From contig NC_134369.1 in assembly GCF_035582795.1 (NCBI RefSeq), positions 62,496,001 to 62,560,000 on the forward strand: a stretch of 64,000 nucleotides of DNA. Direction: 5' to 3'. The notes under the pieces were generated by a model. It saw only the letters and a program-made list of their open reading frames with translations. It was not told where the DNA came from and did not search any database. This document shows, in pieces, positions 37,501-47,300 of the stretch. A program made the position numbers and the translations under genes. The stretch comes from Mycteria americana. Its lineage: Eukaryota > Chordata > Aves > Ciconiiformes > Ciconiidae. Position 1 is the stretch's first letter. Each line of letters starts with the position of its first letter.

Positions 37501-40500
37501 CATATTGAGCAGCGCTAACTGGAGAGCCAGGCCCAGCATCCCCTTAGCACTGCTCTGCTACCCAGCCAGCCTATATTCATCCCCAGCATTGCATCCTGAT
37601 AGGAAAACCTGGAACACAGAAAACGCACCCTTTTCCCTTAGCATTTACAGCTATCAAACACTGGTTTATAGTCTGCAGAGAAAGCTGGTTGCTTCTCCTC
37701 GCTGAGGCGGCTCCCTTACATAGGAAGAGAAAGAGGGAGGGCAGGAGGGAGCCTCACGAGACGATAGCAACAGATTTGGGGCAGAGCCTGCCTCATGCTG
37801 TCAGCTGCACACTGAGCCCTTTCAGGGCACTCAGACCCAAACACTAGCTGGGAGATTTTAGCATTTCTGCACAGTGATAGAAGCAACAAAAATAACTACC
37901 ATAAATAATGGCTATATGTGTATCTAACATGATACACTTGCGCTGTTTTTTTTCTCTGTTTACTAGTTCCTGAACTACTAATAATAGCTAACAAGAATGA
38001 TAATGTTACAGAGCATGGAAAGGAAGGCATTTCACAAAGTGAGTCTCCCCAGGATGAACAGTGAGCTGCCGGACAGCAACGAATGTGGAGCTCCTGAACC
38101 GTAAAACCAGAATTAACCTCTGCCCTTGCTACTGACCAGTGCCTAGTGTCAATCCTAACAGATTTTGGACTCATGCTTCCCCAAAGGTTGCGTATTCAAA
38201 CCTGGCATGTAAATAATTAAACCTTCTCTACACATTTCCAAGATAGGAAGAAGAAAGGCTATTGCTATTCAGGGTTCAGTGTAACTATACATAATCTTGG
38301 CCCTCTTTCCATCTTCTGAAATTACTGAAATTACAGCCAAAGCCGTGAAGGCAGCGCAACAAGGAATCACTTACTCAGCTGCTAAGGGTTCCTGCCTGCA
38401 CTGGACAAAATAACAGCTCTGAACCAGGCCCTGGGAGATAACACGCGTGGCTTACAGCAGAGAAAAAACATTCTCCAAGGCCAAGGTTACCAAGTGGGTA
38501 TTGAAATAGGGTTATGTTTATAGCCAACCACATCACTGATAGACGACAAACTTGCTGAAGAATAAACCACAGACAGGACACAATGTTGTCTATCAGAGAA
38601 TATAAACACACATGATTACAATGCCCATTTTTGAAGATTTACATTTTAAATATAGACCTATATTAAGATTTTCAATAGAATTTTTATTTTGCTGCATTAT
38701 CACAGACATTGAATCTTTGTTATTTTTAATAAAAACTAAGGCAACATAGAACAAACTTGAACTGTTCAAGGCTAAACTGAACGATAATACAGCATTCCTG
38801 TGATAAGGAAACGCACCCTAAGGTCCACTGTGGAAAACTTCCTATTCTCAGACATGAAACCACTTCCAAAACCTGACTTACTAATGCCATTGAAAATGTC
38901 TTAACTACAAAACTATCTCTAAAACCTGCTTAGTTTCTACCAGTGAAATGCAAAGCACACAAGTAGTCTGTATTTTGAAGGTCAGACAAGCACTGCAAAC
39001 TATGAACTTCAGGATTCATGAAACCATGACATTTTAAAGTGGGAGGAGAGAAAATATGTTTCTGTCTTGTCCAAGCCACGAGATACTAAAATGAACAAAC
39101 TATAAATATTAAAATTCAGTAAAAATATTTGGGATCCAACATTTTATATTAATGAATTGTTCTGGTGAGAAAAAATTCAACAACGAGGCACCAAGAAGAC
39201 AATAATCCACAATTTTAGTCTGTTTTGTATAATCCCGGAGAATACCATATGACTTCATCTGTATGGAACCTGCTATTTTGCAGAAGGAACACTACCTTAA
39301 AAGGTAACTCTTTAACTTAATGATGTCAATTTATATACTATAAAATAACAAAAAAATCCTTCTTTATGCTACTAATCGTAACTGTTCAGAGTTATTCATT
39401 ATGTCAAATAGCACCAAATCCAGGGTCTTGTTTCCCTTTTGCTGCTCAATAAAGTGGTGTTGGCAGCAGTATCCTTTAACACTCGTAATTTATTAACCTC
39501 ATAGGTGTTGTAGCATGGAACTAAAGCCACAGACAGGAGGCATTTAGCAAGTTATACATGCTGCATATTTTCACAGCAAAGGAGTTCCTGCTGTGCTTTT
39601 CTTGCCTCCCACATTTTTATGATTTTTTTCCCCTCATGGTAACTGCCAAGCCTCACATATTTTGGTGATGCTTCCTTATTTTGCCTTAACCCTCTTTCTC
39701 ATGTTTTAAAAAGTGTTGCTGTGTGTTTATCAATGAGACATTTAACATATCCTGAAGAATTTTTAACTTTTTCAAATGCAGATAGTGAAGTCCAAGACAG
39801 ACTCACATGACGTTTTACAGGACGCTGTCCTGGCTACAAAGACGTGCTATTCCATAGGCTGAAGAGATGTATAACTAGGGCAGCAGCCATCACGTAGAAG
39901 GTTCTTGTTAGAAAGCACTGAGATATGCACGTTTATCTCTGGTTGCTCCAGCTGAGGGAACAAGATTTTTATTATTGTGTGTCCCTGGAAGTGTTCATAA
40001 CGATAGCCCAGCTTTTATGATGTCTAAGAAAACCTCTTTTATCGGTCACCTTCATGTTTTAATGCGGTTCTTTTGCATATCACACCAGACATGTTCAAGA
40101 TGTACTTGAAGGTTCAGTAGGAGGGGTGTTTCCTTTGACCACATCAACATGTTATCAAAGTCAGCCGGGAAACCTGCGTTTCAAAACTAACTTCAGGGAG
40201 GAAGAGATTTAGAGTATATGACATTGTTTAATGTCACTACTAGCTTTATCTTCCTTCCCTCTTTTCCTCTATACACCCACATAACCATCGAGAAGCTTTA
40301 CAACATTATTCAGTAAGACACAGCGACAGAACTGAGGAGTATTTTTCCACTTGGGAGTATTTATAGGGGTAAGAGAGTTGGTTCATCAATCAATAAAGTA
40401 AAAAAAAGTTCTTTGCCACCTGAACGTTATTCACATTTTAGATGTCCAAAATTCTTAATTCCTGTGATACTGGAAGAGCGAAGATGGAAGAAGATGGGAA

Positions 40501-41379
40501 AGAATAGAGCACAGGGAAGAAAGGACCGAAGTTTTCTGCTTTTTAAGTGACTGTAAATCCAAACATGTATTTCATCCAGGGTCCCAATTCACTTAAGGAG
40601 GGCTGGCAACATTTTACATTAAGAATAGAGAGTACATGCACGTGGCAATTGCATCGTCCTTTGTGAGGTAGCCCAAGCACCCAGAGCTACCCAAAGCCGT
40701 CTTTATGACGCTGAAATTAAATAATAGGGTCTTTCCCGCACCCTGAAAGCAGGCTGCACAGGAAAAACACAACTTAGTCAGCAACTTAATTGCTTTAAAT
40801 TATTTGCAATACAGTTGCTGTGAGGTCAAGCATTCGGTCATCGCCGGTCTATTATGAGTCGAAACCCACCCAGATTTTCCTTGCTACAGCACTGCGGGCT
40901 TTGCTTCCCTCAGAAGCGCAGCCCCGCACCCCTCCCCAGCCCCCGGCCGGGCGTGGCTGGCCGCCACGGACAGCGGGAGCCGGAGCGCGGCGGGGCTAGG
41001 AGCCCCGGCCCCCCCCGGCCTGCTGCGCGCCGCCGGCGTCTGGAAAGCGAGGACGGGGAGCGAGACTCGGGCCTGCCCCGAAGCGCCCCGCGCCACCGGC
41101 CTGCGCAGGCCCGGCCCAAAGGCGAGGGGCCCTTCTGGGCCGCGGCGGCCCGCTCGCCTCCCCGAGAGGCATGGCAGCCCTGAAGGGAGGCCGAGGGGGC
41201 CCTCCCTGCCGCACGGCGCGAAGCGGAGCTGGCCGCAGCAGGAGGGGGGCGAGGTCTCTCAGCACACCCAGCAGGAAGGAAGGGGAGGCCGGGGGACGCT
41301 GGGAGCCCCCTGCCCCAGGCCCCGCCGCCCTGACTCAGCCGCGGCAGCTCCCGCACCTCCCCTGCCCCATCCCGCGCCC

Positions 41380-41389
41380 TCTCGCGAGA
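41380..41389. promoter_or_regulatory. TCTCGCGAGA element
   Basis: Perfect ten-base palindrome about 200 bases upstream of EIF5 exon 1. This CGCG element activates CpG-island promoters and is reported to be bound by BANP in unmethylated form. Binding here is inferred from the exact match. Confidence 0.7.
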
Positions 41390-41521
41390 CTCGGTCGATG
41401 TAGACGCGATGTCCTTTGGGGCACTGGCGGGGGGAGGGCAGAGGGGGAGGGAGGCGAAGCCAGGGGTGTCTTGATTGATAGCGGTCGCCGCCAGTGGGTG
41501 GGGGGGATGGCGAGCCCTCAG

Positions 41522-41557
41522 CCAATAGCGTCGTCCCAAGGCGAGCGGCGAGCCAAT
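41522..41557 (+). promoter_or_regulatory. paired CCAAT boxes
   Basis: Two CCAAT pentamers 31 bases apart (starting at 41522 and 41553), roughly 40-80 bases upstream of the inferred transcription start. The spacing, about three helical turns, is usual for NF-Y promoters. Confidence 0.65.
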
Positions 41558-41594
41558 GGAGGGGCTGGGGGGGCGGGGCACGCCGCTGGCTGAT

Positions 41595-41641
41595 TGATCC
41601 CAGCTTTGGCGTTGTTCAGTCAGAGCGAGAACATTCTAGAG
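41595..41641 (+). other. EIF5: EIF5 exon 1 (5' untranslated)
   Basis: The 3' end is set by the consensus donor GAG|GTGAGT after 41641. The 5' end is an estimate from the position of the CCAAT boxes; no start-site data are available. Confidence 0.6.
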
Positions 41642-41772
41642 GTGAGTATGGGGCAGCCATTGCCGGGGTCCCGTCAACCGCCCCCTTCTGCCTGAGCTGC
41701 GCGCTGGCCGCCGCCTCTCCCTCCCCCCTTCCCTCTTATCCCCCCTCCTCCTCCCTCCTCCTCTCCTCACAG

Positions 41773-42007
41773 GTGCCGCCACTAACGATGCCCCTGATTG
41801 TGTCTTGCCCGCAGATTGTCCGGCACTGCTGTCCCTGCTGATACTGCCCGCCCCAGGACGCCGGGACCCGGAGGCTGCGGCGTCCGCCTCCGCCTCCCTC
41901 TCCGTCTGGATATAAGTGCCCGCACGGCCCTGTTCTCCTCGCATACTCGGCTTCGTCGCAGCCCGGGGCGAGCAGCGTTGGGTTTATGTCTTTATTGGAC
42001 GAAAACG
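41773..42007 (+). other. EIF5: EIF5 exon 2 (5' untranslated), alternative acceptors
   Basis: Acceptor CTCCTCACAG ends at 41772 and a second one, TTGCCCGCAG, at 41814; either could be used. Donor AACG|GTGAGT follows 42007. With the upstream acceptor the exon carries a short upstream frame from an ATG at 41788 to a stop ending at 41841. Both versions carry an ATG at 41986 that runs on into exon 3. Whether mature transcripts include this exon is not known from sequence alone. Confidence 0.6.
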
Positions 42008-42328
42008 GTGAGTATTAGGACTGGGCTAGGGCGGATGAGGGCAGTGGGGATTGAGGGGAGGGTTTGGGTCCCGAGAAGGTGAGGGGAGCGGGCGGGCGCC
42101 TTAGGCTGGGCTGGGGCGTCGGGTTGTCGGTAAACGGTGGATAGTGGGAGCGGTTTTGTGTGAGGTGTCCGGGAACTTGATAGGACGGGAAAGAGAAACG
42201 AGGTGGGTGGGGGAAGAAAAAAAACGAAAACCAAAAGCCCCAAGGCTTCAGTTGCACCCGTTTGCTGGTTTTTTGTTTTATTTGATTTGTTCTTTTTTTT
42301 TTATTATTTTTTTCCTTAATTCCCTACC

Positions 42329-42357
42329 GCCGCCATGCGACGAGACAAGATGGCGGC
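42329..42357. promoter_or_regulatory. paired inverted YY1-type motifs in EIF5 intron 2
   Basis: GCCGCCAT (42329-42336) and AAGATGGCGGC (42347-42357) are YY1 cores in opposite orientation within 29 bases. Such motifs usually sit just downstream of transcription starts, so an alternative start site here is possible. Confidence 0.5.
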
Positions 42358-42424
42358 GGCCGGGGCCGCGCCTCCCCGTGGTGCGGGTGGGCGGGGGGAG
42401 CTGTGGCGCAGTTAGAAACCCGCT

Positions 42425-42698
42425 GGGGGGGGGGGGGGCTGCCCTTCCAGGGTTAGCCCCGGGGGGACGGGCAAGGGGGGGCAGCTGCGGAGCGTCCCCC
42501 TTTCGCGGCTGGAGAGCGCATGCGTGGCTGGAGGTGACTTCCCCCATCTTTTCCAGGGCTGACTCAGTGCTTAATTGCTGCATTTATGACTCATCATAGG
42601 GCTGAGTGGGGCGGGGATAGGGTGCTTTGAAGCAGAGAGTCTCTCTGCCTTCCCGCTTTTTTTTCTCTGTGCATAGCATATGGGGGGGGGGGGGGGGG
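42425..42698 (+). repeat. two long guanine runs
   Basis: Uninterrupted G runs of 14 (42425-42438) and 17 (42682-42698) bases on the transcribed sense strand of intron 2. Length of such runs is prone to sequencing error. Confidence 0.85.
42560..42593 (+). promoter_or_regulatory. two AP-1/MARE-type sites in EIF5 intron 2
   Basis: TGACTCA occurs at 42560-42566 (within GGCTGACTCAGTG, close to the MAF recognition element) and again at 42587-42593. The spacing is 27 bases. Function is inferred from motif match only. Confidence 0.45.
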
Positions 42699-44058
42699 TG
42701 CTTGGGATGAGGTGTCCTAGGGACCAGGAGAGGGAGCTTTAGTCTACAGCAGACAAAAGCTGTAATCTGGAAGGAGGGGAAACCGCACGTTCTGTCGAGA
42801 GCTCATGCTCAGTCACCGAGATACCTGCTTCCTCAGTGCTTCTGCAAGCACGTGGTCAGGTCACATGGTGGCTCTTTTTAGACATTTTGGGGAAGGAAGC
42901 CTCGTGCTTGAAACAAAGTCCACGGTGCACTTTTTGCTGAGGAAGGGCAAAACTGCATCTGGGATAACGTAGAACCCGAGGCACCTACAAATCTATTTGC
43001 TTCTTCTGTAAAGAATTTGTAAACCTGACCGGAGGGACTAGGACTATGTGGACCCGATAGACGTGCGTATGTGCTTATGCATAAATACTAAGAAGGCTAT
43101 TTTAATGTGTCAACGCTTCTGTCATTAATGATAACAACATGATGACGTGTCAGAATAGCCATGCTGTAGTCAGGGTTGCCTGTGTTGTGGCTTAAGTACT
43201 CTTAGATCTGATTATAGAGACACATGTTAATTTAAATATGTAAATACTGCTTAAGGCAACTTTAATAATAGGATTCATCCTCCTTCCCCCCCCTCCCCCC
43301 TTCCCCTAAGAAAAAAATCAACTGGAAAAGCTGCTGCACTGCTCTGTACCTCTGCATTGCTAGGCTTTCTACAGTGAAGCAACTTATGTCAGACTTTATC
43401 AGGCTTATTGTTAAGTCAAAACTCAACAGAAGCTGCTATGAGAATCCATAAGTGAGAGGGAGAATTACCTAATTTTCAACTCTTTTCCACTCCGATCCGA
43501 AAAACTGGTAAGCCATGTAAAAAATTATGTTGGGCTACAGATTGCTGCTGCTTCATCTTACTGATACTTCTCAACATTCTGACAGACTTCGGGTTTTGTG
43601 ATAGGTTCATGCCATGATGTGGAATTTGAAACTCTTTTCCAGATCTTTCTCCTGCTTCCTGCAGCCTGAAACTTGTCACATGACCCTCTCGGTGCAAGAG
43701 CCATTGGTCTCCATAATAAATGAAGCAATGTTCCTTTCCCTTCTTTATTGATCACAGCACTCCTTCAGGAGTTAATTGTACAGAAAATAGTCTTAAGCTG
43801 TTCAATGCTTTTTGGGTAGTAAGAAAGAAGAGGGTGGAAAGCTCTGTGGTGTAGTTGAGGAAAAGTTTCTTAGCAGTACAATTCAAGGCTATTGTTTTTA
43901 GTCCACAAGTTGAAGAAAGCTGTAGCATAAAGAACGTACTTTTTTTTTTTCTTCTTCTTTTCACCCTAAATATAGTCCCTTTTGTAGCTCTCTAGCAAAT
44001 TCTGGTTGGTGCATATTAAGATAAACTTAATTTCTTTTCTGTTTATTAACACTTGCAG

Positions 44059-44338
44059 AGCTGTTGCGCAGCCACTGGTACCTGTATTGGGGAAACATAG
44101 CATACAAGCAAGAACCTTACAGCCTCAGTGGCGAAAATTTTTTCATGTCAGAGACCGAGAACTCTTGCAGTCGTTTATGTCATCCCGTCTTCTCCAGACA
44201 GAAGATACCAAAAAACTGCAATCAAAGATCTCTTCATCTTATTGATAAAGCTACTAATAAGGCAAAATGTCTGTCAACGTCAACCGCAGTGTTTCAGATC
44301 AGTTCTATCGCTACAAAATGCCCCGTCTGATTGCCAAG
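44059..44338 (+). CDS. EIF5: EIF5 exon 3 (leader end plus residues 1-24)
   Basis: Acceptor AACACTTGCAG, donor CCAAG|GTAATT. 208 leader bases, then 24 codons that include the arginine finger Arg15. The coding part begins at 44267; the leader part holds the two upstream ATGs. Confidence 0.95.
44145..44330 (+). other. EIF5 upstream frame A (overlaps main start)
   Basis: ATG in very poor context (TTCATGT, T at -3 and T at +4), 61 codons, ending inside the EIF5 coding region in a different frame. Mammalian eIF5 is known to autoregulate through inhibitory upstream AUGs in poor context: excess eIF5 relaxes start selection and raises their use. The arrangement here fits that scheme. Confidence 0.7.
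44177..44245 (+). other. EIF5 upstream frame B (closed before main start)
   Basis: ATG in poor context (TTTATGT, T at -3 and +4), 22 codons, stopping 21 bases before the EIF5 ATG. It lies within upstream frame A in another reading frame, so two different frames with weak starts precede the main start. Confidence 0.7.
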
Positions 44339-47300
44339 GTAATTTACTAACCATTAGTGGTAAGTAGGTAGTGTTTCACGTCACTCGCTGTCTTGATAGA
44401 AGTAGAGGTGTGAGGTAATGTTACCAATGTTTAGCCAGTCCTAGGGTAAGGAGGATGTCTGCTCTTTTCTGCCCAGACTAAGTGCACATTAGCTCTTCTA
44501 AGAAGACGCTTCAAAGCAGAACTTTGATGTAGTGAAATGGGGAATACATACTGGGTTTGACTGTTGCAGTCACTTAATTTTAAAACACTTTTTTTTTTCT
44601 TTAGGTGGAGGGCAAAGGAAATGGAATAAAGACGGTTATAGTCAACATGGTTGACGTTGCAAAGGCGCTTAATCGGCCTCCAACGTGTAAGTAGTCTGGA
44701 GTGACACAGCATTTTGTTTTATGCTTTTGTGTTTGAAGTGGTAGCATTAAGTAGCTAATAAAGCATTAATTAATACTGTTTCAAGATTTGTAAGAAAGAA
44801 ACGTGATTATCTCAGTATAACATAATGAACAGAAAGAAGCAGTGGCATATCTACATGCTGTTAAAAATCACAGTGAAGATCTGAGGACAGTGGTGGTTAT
44901 TATACTTTCTTTCCAGATCCTACCAAATTTTTTGGTTGTGAGCTGGGAGCACAGACCCAGTTTGATGTTAAGAATGACCGTTACATTGTCAATGGATCTC
45001 ATGAGGCGAATAAGCTGCAAGACATGTTGGATGGATTCATTAAAAAATTTGTTCTCTGTCCTGAGTGTGAGAATCCTGAAACTGATCTGGTGAGTGCTCT
45101 CTGTCTGTATTAGTGGTAACACCATGGAAACATTTCATTAGATGTTTATGTGAGTGGTGTGAAGTTAATAGTTGACTCAAATATCTGTGACGAGAAAATC
45201 CTGTATACCCCCCACCCCCCTTGGGAAGGTTTTAGACTTAGAACAGCTCTAAACTTCTGAGCTAAATCGCTAGTTCTAAATTTGCTCTGTTGGGAGTGAT
45301 ACAAAGTATTTAAGTCTCTGGCTTAATCCTGTGGAGGTGATAATGTAAACATCAAGTTTAGGCTTTAATGCATAATTGTTCTGTAAGTGGTATGTTAACT
45401 GGAGGTTGTTCTTTTTTTACAGCATGTCAATCCTAAGAAACAAACTATAGGTAACTCTTGCAAAGCCTGTGGCTATCGAGGCATGCTTGACACAAACCAT
45501 AAACTCTGCACGTTCATTCTCAAAAACCCACCTGGTAAGTGTGTTTCCTTACTTGGGGGGAGTAAAGGGAACTTGCTCAGTGTGAGTGCTGTTGATGAAG
45601 TAGAAAAACAAACAGCTCACATCTAATTACAGTGTAAAAAAGCTCCAGCATACTGCTAGAGTATGTTTGTAGGTCAGGATGAAGTAGCTGTGCTCATAGG
45701 TTCTATATGAGCAGTCTCTTCCCTTGTGATCCTGTATCCTTACCAAGTAGAAGTATTTCTGAGGTTGCATTTGCCTATGCAGGACAAAACTTAGCAGTCA
45801 CCAGGTGCTCGTTGCTGTTTTGCCTTTAAGTCAGTGCGAAGTAAAAGGGTAGGAAGTGAAAGCAGTATAGTAAATGCTAACTGTAATGTACTTGTTCTGT
45901 GCAAGCAACACTCTGTAGTAAGCATCTAGTTGCCTGCTGCAATTTAAGCTTGCTAGAATAGAAAAGTCTAACCTATTCCAGGGGCCTCTGCTTTGTGAGG
46001 TCACCTGTTATATAGACTTGGACAAACCTTATGTCTTTGAAATGGGGATTTGGCAGAGGTGCAATAGCGCAGGGACTTTATTCTGTGAACTAAAGAAAGC
46101 TAAAACACTAAAATTCATTTGCAGAAAGTGGTGACACTGGTACAGGAAAGAAAGAAAAGGAGAAGAAGAATAGAAAAGGCAAGGACAAAGAGAATGGTTC
46201 TGTGTCCAGCAGTGAGACACTTCCACCCCCACCACCAGAGGAGATTACTCCTCCACAGGTTGTGGTAAGTAGAAGGTGAAGCAGGGAGGTGAGGGTGTGT
46301 GGTGTCTTGCTCTGATTTAAAACTTTAAATAACTGCTATTCCTTGCAAGTCAGCATTGCACCCTAAGTTCTTACTGTATCCAGAACTTCAATGCTGCAAT
46401 AGAAGTATCCCTGTTACCCCTCTATAACAGCTTTGTCAGCTCTCCAGTAACAGTACGTGTGCTACTTGCTGAGTGAAAGCTGTGTAGCCTTTACACTCCC
46501 TGGGAAGGAATATCTCATGAGTGTACTAGAGAGAGCGGTGAAACACCATAGTTAAGTAACCCTATGGACGGCTACAAACACATGTCTAGCTTCCATTACT
46601 TCTTTCCTACATCTGCCCTTTCTCCATCGTCTGACTTGCCCAATCATAGTGTAGCCCTTCCTTTAGGGAAAAATAAAAAATACTTGTTTATAAAAATGCT
46701 CTCAAGTCTGTATCTAGAAACAACACTCACCTATTACTAAGCTTGTAGTAACATTGTATGAATCTCTTTGGTTTTAGGAGGAGGAGGATGATGATGACTG
46801 GGGTGAAGACACAACAGAAGAAGCCCAGAGGCGTAGAATGGATGAAATCAGCGACCATGCAAAGAACCTCACACTTAGTGAAGACCTGGAAAGAACAGTG
46901 GAGGAGAGAGTCAACATACTGTTTGATTTTGTGAAGGTGAATATCCTCTGGTTGTTGGCTTCGTAGCCACTTTGCTATAGCTGTACAAAATGTTGGTAAG
47001 GAGACTAAGAGCAAAGCTGCTTAAGCTTCTACCAAAGTACTGGTTCCACCAGTGGTGGAGAAGGAAGCGGTGCAGTAGAGCATTGACACATACCTCAGTA
47101 GATTTAAAATGTTTCTACTTGTTCCTGTCTTGCAGAAAAAGAAGGACGAAGGTGTCATTGATACTTCTGACAAAGACATTGTAGCAGAAGCAGAGAGACT
47201 GGATGTAAAGGCTATGGGCCCTCTAGTTCTCACTGAAGTCCTTTTCGATGAAAAGATTCGTGAACAGATAAGGAAATACAGGCGTCACTTCCTTCGTGTA

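Larger units (their letters stand above)
14392..40800. other. gene-poor interval, no supported gene
   Basis: About 26 kb between the 5' end of the TNFAIP2-like gene and the EIF5 promoter. I see no exon set with matching splice sites and phases, no tRNA and no long repeat element. It holds short microsatellites, one CR1 tail near 34.5 kb, small GC-rich pockets (19.35-19.62, 23.76-24.26 and 28.5-28.8 kb) and AT-rich sequence, densest at 33.4-40.7 kb. Regulatory DNA or long noncoding RNAs could lie here but cannot be told from one sequence. Confidence 0.6.
40850..42600. promoter_or_regulatory. EIF5: CpG-island promoter of EIF5
   Basis: GC-rich, CpG-dense block without a TATA box, covering EIF5 exon 1, exon 2 and the start of intron 2. 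Two CCAAT boxes (41522-41526 and 41553-41557) lie just upstream of the inferred first exon, and a TCTCGCGAGA palindrome sits at 41380-41389. Broad CpG-island promoters are usual for housekeeping translation factors. The long open frames across it on both strands reflect low stop-codon frequency in GC-rich DNA. Confidence 0.85.
41986..44330 (+). other. long overlapping upstream frame across EIF5 exons 2-3
   Basis: If exon 2 (ending 42007) is spliced to exon 3 (starting 44059), the ATG at 41986 opens a 97-codon frame that passes through the internal ATG at 44145 and ends at a TGA at 44328-44330, 64 bases inside the EIF5 coding sequence in another frame. The 41986 context has T at -3 and T at +4, a poor start. 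It would compete with the EIF5 start codon rather than allow reinitiation. Confidence 0.5.

Noticed and set aside
40910..41581. Open frame of over 220 codons on the minus strand across the EIF5 CpG island
   Set aside because: Proline-, arginine- and alanine-rich translation typical of GC-rich DNA; other frames on both strands are open too, and the area is the EIF5 promoter.
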